From NCBI GenBank assembly GCA_946481445.1, contig CAMLOA010000015.1, positions 1 through 12,893 on the forward strand: a stretch of 12,893 bases of DNA, given 5' to 3'. Origin of the DNA: an uncultured Devosia sp. GTDB lineage: Bacteria; Pseudomonadota; Alphaproteobacteria; Rhizobiales; Devosiaceae. The notes beneath the pieces were generated by a model. It was given only the letters and a program-made list of their open reading frames with translations. It searched no databases and was not told where the DNA came from. Made by a program: the position numbers and the translations under genes. Shown here one piece after another: positions 1-5,889 of the stretch (positions are counted from its first letter, which is position 1; every line of letters begins with the position of its first letter).

Positions 1-861
1 CGGCGCATAGCCCACCATCAGCACGCCGACACTGGCCAGCGCCAGCAGCACCAGGGCGACATTGCGCGGCCCGAAGCGGGCCACGACCGGATCGGCCGAT
101 AGGCGCATCACCGCCATGAAGAAGGCGAACAGCGTCAGCCCCATGCCGCCCACGAAGGGCTCGGAGGAGAACACGTCGCGCATGTAGATGGCCGACCAGT
201 CGATGCCCGCGCCCTCGACCAGGAAGGCGGCAAAGCCGATCAGGCAGAGCGGCAGCAGCCCCCAATTGGGGAAGGCGATGCGGTGGGTGTTTTCGCCCTG
301 CGTGCGCAGCGGCGCCGGCGCGGGCACGATGCCCCAGGTCATGTAGCCGCCGACCACGACCACGACCAGCGCCACCAGCCCCAGATGCATCCCGGCCGAG
401 AGCCCCGATTGCCTGATGGCGGCCCCGGCGAGCGCCGTGACGAAGAAGCCGACACTCCAGAAGCCATGGGCGCGGTTCATGAAGCGCTTGCCCGTCTGCA
501 TTTCGAGGCGGTCGATCTCGACGTTGAGGTTGATTTCCAGCGCCCCGGACAGCAGGCCGGTGACGAAGAGCACGCCGAACACCGCCGGCGCCGCGCCCAG
601 CCAGGGGATGGTGGCAAACAGCAGGGCCGGACCCAGCACGGTGACGAGGGCCGTCAGGCGCACGCCCACCCGCTCGATCACGGCGGCCCCGAAGGTCAGC
701 GAGATCAGCGAGCCGATCGACATGCCGATCATGGTGAGGCCGAGCTGGCCCTCACTGACGCCCAGATGGGTCTGGATGTCGGGCAGGCGCGCCATCAGCG
801 CGCCCGTGGTTATGGCGAAGAGGAAAAAGCAGGCATAGAGCCGGTGCTGGGGCGCGATCAT
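1..861 (-). CDS. YbjJ-like MFS transporter, second of a tandem pair (C-terminus outside window)
   Basis: This is an inner-membrane major facilitator superfamily carrier; its substrate is unknown. The ATG is at 861-859 and the frame stays open for 287 codons to the window edge, so about the last quarter is missing. Hydrophobic segments follow each other through the whole visible part. The motifs RLPDIQ, EGQLGL, INLNVEIDRLE, NRAHGFWSVGFF and VEGAGIDWSAIYMRD are shared with the gene just upstream and, more loosely, with E. coli YbjJ (NVEG, HGFYSLG) as remembered. The start overlaps the upstream stop by four bases (ATGA, 858-861), so it is probably translated by coupling. A 30-base stretch at 175-204 is identical to 1332-1361 in the paralogue. 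Assignment to MFS is confident; the transported compound cannot be read from the sequence. Confidence 0.9.
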   Translation of the reverse strand, partial: MIAPQHRLYACFFLFAITTGALMARLPDIQTHLGVSEGQLGLTMIGMSIGSLISLTFGAAVIERVGVRLTALVTVLGPALLFATIPWLGAAPAVFGVLFVTGLLSGALEINLNVEIDRLEMQTGKRFMNRAHGFWSVGFFVTALAGAAIRQSGLSAGMHLGLVALVVVVVGGYMTWGIVPAPAPLRTQGENTHRIAFPNWGLLPLCLIGFAAFLVEGAGIDWSAIYMRDVFSSEPFVGGMGLTLFAFFMAVMRLSADPVVARFGPRNVALVLLALASVGVLMVGYAP

Positions 862-2033
862 TGGGCCGGCACCACCTTGGCGCTGGCGCGCGGCGCCAGA
901 ACATGCGCGGTGAACAGCCCCAGCGCCACCAGCGGGAAGCCGACGCCGAAGGTCCAGCGGATGCCGAAATGCTCGGCGACGTAGCCCAGAAGCGGCGGCC
1001 CGAGCAGGAAGGCGGTGAAGGAGAACTGCGCCAAGGCCGCCACATTGATGGCGGCGGCCCGGTCGGTCTGCTGCGCCGCCGCCGACATGGCCAGCGGGAA
1101 CAGTGCGCTGGAGCCGATGCCGATCATGGCAAAGCCCAGATAGGCGGCCCAGCCTGCCGGTGCGAAGAACACCAGCAGCACGCCCGCCCCGAGCACGGTC
1201 AAGAGCACGCGCGCCACCACGACGGGGCTGTAGCGCTCCACGAAGCCATCGGCGAAGAAGCGCGCCAGCGCCTGCGACCCAGCGACCACGGCCACGGCAA
1301 AGCCGGCCCAGAAGGGCTCGGCGCCGAAGATGTCGCGCATGTAGATGGCCGACCAGTCGATACCGGCGCCCTCCATCAGCAGGGCCGACAGGCACACGCC
1401 CACCAGCATCATGATGGCCAGCGTCGGCCTGGCCAGGCGCGGGGTCTCCTCGGTGCTGGAACCGGCACGATGCGGCGCCGCCTCGAAGCGGCCGAGCACG
1501 ACCAGCACGGCGGCGATGATGACCGGCACCATCAGCAGCAGGTGCCAGGTCGGCGCCAGCCCGGTCTGGGCGATAAAGGCGCCCACCATGCCGGCCGAGA
1601 AGAAGCCCAGGCTCCAGAAGGCATGGGCACGGCTCATGATACGGCGGCCGATGGCATGCTCGACGCGATCGGCCTCGATATTGATGATGATCTCGATGGC
1701 CCCGATGGTGAGGCCGGCCGGCACCAGCAGCAGGAACAGCATCAGCGGCGTCTGCGCCCACATGGCCAGCGCATAGAGCGCCGAGAGCAGCGGAATGGCG
1801 GTCAGCAGCACGCGGCGGTAGCCGACGGCTTCCACCAGGCGGCCGGCAAAGGTCAGCGATACGAGGGTGCCGAGGGCCGAGCCGATCAGCCCCAGGCCGA
1901 GTTGGCCCTCGCCCACGCCCATGGCCACCTGGATATCGGGCAGGCGCGGAAACATCGAACCCATGGCGAATGAATAGATGAAGAACGCCCCGAAGACCGT
2001 GATCTGGGGTGGCAAGGAGATGCCGAATCTCAT
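858..2033 (-). CDS. YbjJ-like MFS transporter, first of a tandem pair
   Basis: A 391-residue, twelve-helix-type MFS carrier of the inner membrane. Near the N-terminus it has PRLPDIQVAMGVGEGQLGLG (first loop), then EIIINIEADRVEH, SRAHAFWSLGFF, MEGAGIDWSAIYMRD and, near the end, FLLGPPLLGYVAEHFGIR. The last motif closely matches FLVGPPLLGYLGEHYGLR of E. coli YbjJ as remembered, and YbjJ is also about 400 residues long. The frame is open far upstream into the LysR gene, but similarity begins at MRFGISLP, so the ATG at 2033-2031 is chosen; a weak GAG lies about nine bases before it. It overlaps its paralogue by ATGA. The 127-bp space to the LysR gene holds two operator-like palindromes. YbjJ-type carriers are annotated loosely (sugar or drug efflux), so the substrate is left open. 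Confidence 0.9.
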   Translation of the reverse strand: MRFGISLPPQITVFGAFFIYSFAMGSMFPRLPDIQVAMGVGEGQLGLGLIGSALGTLVSLTFAGRLVEAVGYRRVLLTAIPLLSALYALAMWAQTPLMLFLLLVPAGLTIGAIEIIINIEADRVEHAIGRRIMSRAHAFWSLGFFSAGMVGAFIAQTGLAPTWHLLLMVPVIIAAVLVVLGRFEAAPHRAGSSTEETPRLARPTLAIMMLVGVCLSALLMEGAGIDWSAIYMRDIFGAEPFWAGFAVAVVAGSQALARFFADGFVERYSPVVVARVLLTVLGAGVLLVFFAPAGWAAYLGFAMIGIGSSALFPLAMSAAAQQTDRAAAINVAALAQFSFTAFLLGPPLLGYVAEHFGIRWTFGVGFPLVALGLFTAHVLAPRASAKVVPAQ

Positions 2034-2100
2034 GATGAAAACTCGAAAAGCGCTATGCCGCGAAACTAGGCGAAATCGGCCGGGGTGGAAAGCGCCCGCG

Positions 2101-2135
2101 TAAATCGTTTTCAATGGCGATCTGCAACGTTGCAG
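2101..2135. promoter_or_regulatory. Pair of LacI-family-like operator candidates upstream of the MFS genes
   Basis: CTGCAACGTTGCAG at 2122-2135 is a perfect 14-bp palindrome centred on CG. TAAATCGTTTTCA at 2101-2113 is an imperfect relative of the LacI/CcpA type (TGAAAACGATTTA on the minus strand), also centred on CG. The two centres are 22 bp apart, about two helical turns. Both lie between the LysR stop and the first MFS start. LacI-family operators typically have this CG-centred form, but no LacI-type regulator is present in the window, so the assignment is an inference. Confidence 0.35.
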
Positions 2136-2160
2136 GATGGCAACGCCACAGCGGCGGACG

Positions 2161-3051
2161 TCACGCGGCCGGGTGGCGGAAGCTTTCCGCCAGCGCGTCG
2201 ATGAGCGCCGAGACCCGGCGCGGCACGAGGTGGCGGGACGGATGGACGGCGTGGATGGGCAGGGTCGGCAGGCCCCAGTCCGGCAGCACCTGCACCAGCC
2301 GTCCGGCGGCCAGGTCATCGTCCACCAGGTCGCGCGGCAGGTAGGCAATGCCGGCGCCGTCAACGGCCATGGCGCGCTGCGCCTCGCCATTGTCGATCTC
2401 AATGCCGCCCTGCACCTCCACGGTCAGCTCCGCGCCCGCCTTGTCGATGAAGGCCCAGCGATTGCGCGGGATGATGTTGAGGTTGAGGATGCAGCGCGCC
2501 CGCTCCAGCTCGGCGGGGTGGCGCGGCGTGCCATGGCGCGCCAGTAAGGCGGGCGCGGCGCAGCAGGCGAAGTGATAGGTGCCGATGCGCCGGGCCACCA
2601 GGCTCGAGCTGGGCAGCTTGCCGACGCGTACGGCCAGGTCGAAGCCTTCGGCCACCAGGTCGACACGCCGGTCGGCGAGGCTCATCTCGAAGATGATGCC
2701 CGGGTGAGCAGCGGTGAACCCGGCAATCACCGCCGGCAGCCTCCTGATGCCCAACGTGGTGGGCGCGCTCAGCCTGATGCGGCCCGTCAGCGTCTGGCTG
2801 GCGACACCCTCGTCGAGCGCCTCGGCCGCCGCGATCACCGCCTGGGCGCGCTCGATGAATCGCCGCCCCGCCTCGGTGAGGCGCTGGGCGCGCGTGGTGC
2901 GTTCGATCAGCTTGATGCCATACCGCTCCTCCAGGGCCGCGATGCGCCGCCCCACCAGGGCCGGCGACACATCGAGCTGGCGCGCCGCACGGGCAAAGCT
3001 GCCCGTATGCGCGGCGGCTATCAGGGTCTTCAGGGCGTCCAGATCAGCCAT
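2161..3051 (-). CDS. LysR-family transcriptional regulator, CrgA-like
   Basis: A 296-residue cytoplasmic DNA-binding regulator of normal LysR length. The N-terminal winged helix-turn-helix runs over about residues 1-60, with recognition-helix sequence GSFARAARQLDVSPALVGRR and the usual LTEAG segment after it. The effector domain starts near residue 88 at GRIRLSAPTTLG, contains FDLAVRVG, and ends with PIHAVHPSRHLVPRRV, all typical of the CrgA-like subgroup. The frame can begin at a TTG (3060), but the ATG at 3051-3049 gives the standard MADLDALKTL start. It is divergent from the oxidoreductase at 3148, the classic LysR arrangement, and a shared 96-bp region with repeated GCAATT boxes separates them. 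The MFS pair lies downstream on the same strand and may belong to its regulon. The ligand is unknown. Confidence 0.93.
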   Translation of the reverse strand: MADLDALKTLIAAAHTGSFARAARQLDVSPALVGRRIAALEERYGIKLIERTTRAQRLTEAGRRFIERAQAVIAAAEALDEGVASQTLTGRIRLSAPTTLGIRRLPAVIAGFTAAHPGIIFEMSLADRRVDLVAEGFDLAVRVGKLPSSSLVARRIGTYHFACCAAPALLARHGTPRHPAELERARCILNLNIIPRNRWAFIDKAGAELTVEVQGGIEIDNGEAQRAMAVDGAGIAYLPRDLVDDDLAAGRLVQVLPDWGLPTLPIHAVHPSRHLVPRRVSALIDALAESFRHPAA

Positions 3052-3062
3052 TCGATACAAAT

Positions 3063-3106
3063 ACGCAATTTAGTTCATACGATCCACGCAATTCTCTTTG
3101 CAATTC
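3063..3106. promoter_or_regulatory. Divergent regulatory region with three GCAATT boxes
   Basis: The 96-bp space between the divergent LysR and oxidoreductase genes carries GCAATT three times in the same orientation, at 3065-3070, 3088-3093 and 3100-3105. The first two extend to ACGCAATT and the last two to GCAATTC. Start-to-start spacing is 23 and 12 bp. LysR regulators often bind repeated AT-rich boxes in the space shared with the gene they control, so these are candidate binding sites for the adjacent regulator. No clear -35/-10 pair could be chosen on either strand. Confidence 0.4.
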
Positions 3107-3147
3107 AATGCGCGCATATCACGGGCAGCACACAACAGGAGCTGCAC

Positions 3148-3777
3148 ATGACCACCACCGCAATCATCGGCCTGGGCAATATGGGCAAGGGCCTTGCCAA
3201 GCGTCTCGCCGGCAAGACCGACCTCATCCTTTCGGCCCGCGACGGCGCCGCCGCCACCGCCTTTGCCGCCACCCTTCCGGCCGGTGTCACCGTGCTCGAT
3301 CGCGACGCGGCCATCGCCAGGGCGGATATCGTCGTGCTGGCCCTGCCCTATGCCCTGGCGCTCGAAGCGGCAGCCAATCCGGGGCTGGCCGGCAAGGTCG
3401 TGCTCGACATCTCCAATCCGCTCAAGGCCGATTTCTCGGGCCTCACCATCGGCCACTCCACCTCCGCCGCCGAGGAGCTGCAGGCCGCCGCGCCCCTGGC
3501 CCGCGTGGTCAAGGGCTACAACACGATCTTTGCGTCCCTGTTCGACCTGCCGGCCAGCGCAACGGCCACAATTCCCGTCTTCGTCGCCGGCAATGACGAC
3601 GCTGCCGTCGGCGCCGTCGCAGCCCTGGTCGCCCTTTCGGGCTTTGCCGTGGAGAAGACCGGCACGCTCGATGCGGCACGCCTGGTCGAGCCGCTCGGCA
3701 TGCTCAACATCCGGCTGGGCTACGGCCTGGGCCAGGGCACCGCCATCGCCCCGAGCTGGACCCGCCTGGCGGCCTGA
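3148..3777 (+). CDS. F420-dependent NADP reductase-like Rossmann oxidoreductase
   Basis: A 209-residue soluble protein that probably binds NADP(H). The N-terminal Rossmann motif is GLGNMG at residues 8-13. It is followed by ADIVVLALPYALALE and KVVLDISNPL, the pattern of the coenzyme-F420 reductase / pyrroline-5-carboxylate reductase N-terminal family (PF03807). VKGYNTIFASLF and ARLVEPLGMLNIRLGYG match the short bacterial proteins named NADPH-dependent F420 reductase. Such proteins occur in bacteria not known to make F420, so the true hydride acceptor is uncertain. The ATG at 3148 has a good ribosome site, AGGAG at 3137-3141. The gene is divergent from the LysR regulator, which probably controls it. 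It converges on infC, with a terminator hairpin between. Confidence 0.88.
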   Translation: MTTTAIIGLGNMGKGLAKRLAGKTDLILSARDGAAATAFAATLPAGVTVLDRDAAIARADIVVLALPYALALEAAANPGLAGKVVLDISNPLKADFSGLTIGHSTSAAEELQAAAPLARVVKGYNTIFASLFDLPASATATIPVFVAGNDDAAVGAVAALVALSGFAVEKTGTLDAARLVEPLGMLNIRLGYGLGQGTAIAPSWTRLAA

Positions 3778-3852
3778 TTGCCCGGCTGCCGCCGCCGGCC
3801 AGATGGTGGTGGCCCCATTCCAGGCCGAGCAGGCGGCATTCAGCCAAAGACG

Positions 3853-3885
3853 AAAAAGGGGCAGGTCCGGCGGACCTGCCCCTTT
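3853..3885 (-). terminator. Intrinsic terminator of infC
   Basis: A perfect 15-bp stem (3855-3869 with 3871-3885, core GGGGCAGGTCCG / CGGACCTGCCCC) closes on a single central G, so the real loop takes in one more pair. Read on the minus strand it is followed by TTTTTCG, giving a normal U-tract after the infC stop. On the plus strand the trailing bases are CCCCTTTGGCTG, so it may also stop transcription from the convergent oxidoreductase, less efficiently. AGCCAAAG (3842-3849) and CTTTGGCT (3882-3889) offer a competing outer pairing. Confidence 0.85.
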
Positions 3886-3909
3886 GGCTGTTCGGATATG
3901 TCCGCCGCC

Positions 3910-4446
3910 TCACTTGGGCGCCAGCACCATCACCATCTGGCGGCCTTCCGAGCGCGGCTGCGACTCGACCTTGGCCACGGCGTCCATCTGTTCCTTGACC
4001 TTGACCAGCAATTGCATGCCCAGTTCCTGGTGCGCCATTTCGCGGCCGCGGAAACGCATGGTCACCTTGACGCGGTCGCCATCGTCGAGAAAGCGCTGCA
4101 CGGCCTTCATCTTGGTGTCGTAGTCATGCGTGTCGATATTGGGGCGCAGCTGGACTTCCTTGACCTCGATCACCTTCTGCTTCTTGCGCGCCTCGGCAGC
4201 CTTCTTCTGCGCGGCATACTTGAAGCGCCCCAGGTCGAGCATCTTGGCGACCGGCGGGTTGGCGTTGGGAGAGATCAGGACGAGATCCAGGCCCTGTTCC
4301 TGGGCCTCTGCGAGCGCTTCGCGCGTCCGGACGACGCCGCGGTTCTCGCCTTCAGCATCGATGAGCTGCACATCGGGGCTGGTGATGTCTTCGTTAGAGA
4401 GCGGCCCATCTTTCTGGGGCGCGACGGGTCTCATGGGACGGCGAAT
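3910..4446 (-). CDS. infC: Translation initiation factor IF-3, probable AUU start
   Basis: IF-3 binds the 30S subunit, keeps it apart from the 50S and checks the start codon-initiator tRNA pairing. The 178-residue product (E. coli IF-3 is 180) has the N-domain with [43 protein letters not shown] and FKYAAQKK. A lysine-rich linker follows, then the C-domain with [37 protein letters not shown] and the end [10 protein letters not shown]. The start is taken as ATT at 4446-4444 ([10 protein letters not shown]). AAGGA at 4460-4456 lies nine bases upstream of it, but 21 from the first in-frame ATG (4434), and IF-3 genes are known to begin with AUU for self-regulation. The longer frame to 4515 adds 23 non-conserved residues. 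It is single-gene here and divergent from the hydrolase. Confidence 0.96.
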   Translation of the reverse strand: MRRPMRPVAPQKDGPLSNEDITSPDVQLIDAEGENRGVVRTREALAEAQEQGLDLVLISPNANPPVAKMLDLGRFKYAAQKKAAEARKKQKVIEVKEVQLRPNIDTHDYDTKMKAVQRFLDDGDRVKVTMRFRGREMAHQELGMQLLVKVKEQMDAVAKVESQPRSEGRQMVMVLAPK

Positions 4447-4455
4447 GGCAAACGA

Positions 4456-4460
4456 TCCTT
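4456..4460 (-). promoter_or_regulatory. Shine-Dalgarno site that fixes the infC AUU start
   Basis: AAGGA on the minus strand lies nine bases before the ATT at 4446-4444 and 21 bases before the ATG at 4434-4432. Only the ATT is at a usable distance, which is why it was preferred as the start. Confidence 0.7.
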
Positions 4461-4491
4461 GCGTTGTTGAGCCGGGTGGGTGAAATCGGCC

Positions 4492-4522
4492 ATAAAATCG
4501 TGTCACACGGCTCATAAGTCAA
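4492..4522 (-). promoter_or_regulatory. Candidate sigma-70 promoter of infC
   Basis: On the minus strand TTGACT (4522-4517) is followed after 19 bases by TTTTAT (4497-4492), about 46 bases before the AUU start. The -35 box is close to consensus; the spacer is long and the -10 box is only a partial match, so the call is tentative. A 13-bp palindrome, CCGGAAATTCCGG (4534-4546), lies just upstream in the space shared with the divergent hydrolase gene. Confidence 0.35.
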
Positions 4523-4622
4523 CTGGCAAAGCGCCGGAAATTCCGGGCTATCTTGCCATTGAACGGCCATGTTCAGCCCTGCGCCGATGAATCGGCCTCC
4601 CCAGAACCGGAACCGCTCGCCC

Positions 4623-5387
4623 ATGCCACAACCAAACAGCTTCCGCATCCCTGTCGGATCGGGTTCCGCCGCGCGCGACATTGCCGTCGAACAGCGTGCC
4701 GGCGGCTCGCCGGGCCTGTTCTGGCTGGGCGGATTCCGCTCGGACATGGCGGGCGGCAAGGCCATGGCGCTCGACGCCCTGGGGGCCGAGAAAGGCCTGG
4801 CCGTCACCCGCTTCGACTATTCGGGGCACGGCATTTCGGGTGGTGATTTCAACAAGGGGACCATCAGCCGGTGGCTGGAGGAAGCCGAGGCCGTGCTGGC
4901 CACCACGGAGGGGCCGCAGATCGTGGTCGGCTCGTCCATGGGCGGCTGGATCGCACTGTTGCTGGCGCGGGCGCTGCTGCGCCGCGGCCAGGCGCTGCAT
5001 GGCCTGGTGCTGGTTGCGCCGGCGCCGGACATGACGCGTGAGCTCATGCTGGCCGATTTCACGCCCGAGGAACACCAGGCCCTGCAGAGCCAGGGCTATG
5101 TCGACCAGCCCAGCCAGTATTCCGACATTCCCTACCGCATCACGCGCGAGCTGATCGAGGATGGCGAGCAGCACCTGCTGTTCGGCGGGGTCATCGAAAC
5201 CGGATGTCCGGTGCATATCCTGCAGGGCGGGCAGGACCCGGACGTGCCCCAGGCCCATGCCATCCGGCTGACCACGCATATCCTGCACGACCCGGTGACG
5301 CTCACCCTCATCCCCGACGGCGACCACCGCCTGAGCCGGGACGAGGACCTTGTCCGGCTACGGGATGCGGTGCTGGGCCTGATTTGA
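4623..5387 (+). CDS. ABHD10-like alpha/beta-hydrolase
   Basis: A 254-residue serine hydrolase. The order is LFWLGGFRSDM (oxyanion-side strand), VTRFDYSGHGISGGDF, the nucleophile elbow GSSMGGW with Ser105, acid Asp205 in GGQDPDVP, and His235 in PDGDHRLS, so the catalytic triad looks complete. RFDYSGHG, VGSSMGGW and the QGYVDQPSQYSD region closely resemble mitochondrial ABHD10 (a depalmitoylase / acyl-glucuronide esterase in mammals) as remembered; the bacterial substrate is unknown. In-frame ATGs also exist at 4569 and 4587. The one at 4623 is preferred because GGAA lies ten bases before it and conserved sequence begins soon after. It is divergent from infC, a pairing I recall from other Hyphomicrobiales. 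A hairpin follows the stop. Confidence 0.9.
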   Translation: MPQPNSFRIPVGSGSAARDIAVEQRAGGSPGLFWLGGFRSDMAGGKAMALDALGAEKGLAVTRFDYSGHGISGGDFNKGTISRWLEEAEAVLATTEGPQIVVGSSMGGWIALLLARALLRRGQALHGLVLVAPAPDMTRELMLADFTPEEHQALQSQGYVDQPSQYSDIPYRITRELIEDGEQHLLFGGVIETGCPVHILQGGQDPDVPQAHAIRLTTHILHDPVTLTLIPDGDHRLSRDEDLVRLRDAVLGLI

Positions 5388-5393
5388 GGCTCC

Positions 5394-5428
5394 GCGGGAA
5401 ACCCCGCACAAAGGCCAGCCTTTCCCGC
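5394..5428 (+). terminator. Possible 3' stem-loop after the hydrolase gene
   Basis: GCGGGAAA (5394-5401) pairs perfectly with TTTCCCGC (5421-5428) seven bases after the hydrolase stop. A smaller alternative hairpin is GCGGG-AAAC-CCCGC (5394-5407). No U-tract follows, so it may stabilise the transcript end rather than terminate it alone. Confidence 0.35.
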
Positions 5429-5431
5429 CAT

Positions 5432-5461
5432 GTCATTCCCGCGAAAGCGGGAACCCCTGTT
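5432..5461 (+). repeat. Left 30-bp inverted repeat flanking the GIY-YIG gene
   Basis: This 30-bp sequence is the exact reverse complement of 5768-5797. Its core is a hairpin, TTCCCGC-GAAA-GCGGGAA, a 7-bp stem with a GNRA-type tetraloop. The core resembles the widespread intergenic repeat of the dRS3/REP-like type (ATTCCC, eight bases, GGGAAT) remembered from other proteobacteria. It abuts the GIY-YIG stop codon directly. Confidence 0.9.
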
Positions 5462-5758
5462 TCACCCCGCCGCAATATCGAGATAAAGATCGCGCCAATC
5501 CGGATTGCCATCCTCGATCAGGTTGATCTTCCAATCCCGCCGCCATTTCTTGATCCGCTTCTCGCGCAGGATGGCGCTCTCCGGATCATCATGGGCTTCG
5601 AACCATACGAGATTGTGGATGTGATAACGGGACGTTTGGCCGGGAACCAGTTCCTTCCGATGCACGTAGACCCGGCCGGGCAGGTCACTCGTCACACCGA
5701 TGTAGAGCGCGCCATACTTCCGGCTTGCTAGCAGGTAGACAAAATAGCTCTTGTCCAT
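5462..5758 (-). CDS. Small GIY-YIG nuclease, YhbQ/UPF0213-like
   Basis: A 98-residue single-domain protein of the GIY-YIG nuclease superfamily, often labelled excinuclease subunit C-like although it is not UvrC. The first motif is FVYLLAS (Tyr8), the second ALYIGVTSDL (Tyr19). Arg29 and His33 lie in GRVYVHRKEL, the catalytic-type Glu66 in AILREKRIKKW, and Asn85 in NPDWRDL. The active site therefore looks intact and the length is normal for this class. The frame runs further upstream to 5956, but that part is a translation of the intergenic repeats (VIPAKAGTP, VPACAGMT), so the ATG at 5758-5756 is used; only a weak GGAT precedes it. The gene fills nearly all the space between two perfect 30-bp inverted repeats and has no operon partner. 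DNA cleavage by this protein is inferred from the family. Confidence 0.9.
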   Translation of the reverse strand: MDKSYFVYLLASRKYGALYIGVTSDLPGRVYVHRKELVPGQTSRYHIHNLVWFEAHDDPESAILREKRIKKWRRDWKINLIEDGNPDWRDLYLDIAAG

Positions 5759-5767
5759 GGCCAATCC

Positions 5768-5797
5768 AACAGGGGTTCCCGCTTTCGCGGGAATGAC
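5768..5797 (-). repeat. Right 30-bp inverted repeat flanking the GIY-YIG gene
   Basis: An exact inverted copy of 5432-5461, ending nine bases before the GIY-YIG start codon. With the left copy it bounds a 366-bp unit (5432-5797). Because it lies just upstream of the start, its hairpin would be in the 5' leader of the transcript if the promoter lies further upstream. Confidence 0.9.
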
Positions 5798-5855
5798 TCT
5801 CGGATAGTTGGACCAATATCGGAGGGAGCCAATCAGGAAATCTCCCATCCACCAC

Positions 5856-5885
5856 GTCATTCCCGCGCAAGCGGGAACCTCCGTT
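5856..5885 (+). repeat. Third, diverged copy of the 30-bp repeat
   Basis: This copy matches 5432-5461 at 27 of 30 positions, in the same orientation. The stem is kept and the loop is GCAA instead of GAAA, still a GNRA form. It lies four bases past the GNAT stop codon, at the end of the four-gene operon, where the hairpin may act as a transcript-end stem. Confidence 0.85.
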
Positions 5886-5889
5886 TGGG

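Noticed and set aside
861..1973. 370-codon plus-strand open frame opposite the MFS gene
   Set aside because: Its translation is a His/Gln/Arg-rich antisense shadow of the MFS gene, with no family motif; long antisense frames are common at this GC content.
2034..2402. N-terminal extension of the first MFS protein
   Set aside because: The 123 extra residues overlap the LysR coding region in another frame and have no MFS similarity.
5432..5797. Classical insertion sequence
   Set aside because: There is no transposase and no target-site duplication could be seen at the repeat ends, so only a candidate unit is reported.
5432..5885. CRISPR array
   Set aside because: Three copies of a 30-bp repeat are present, but one is inverted, spacing is 306 and 58 bp, and a gene lies between two of them.
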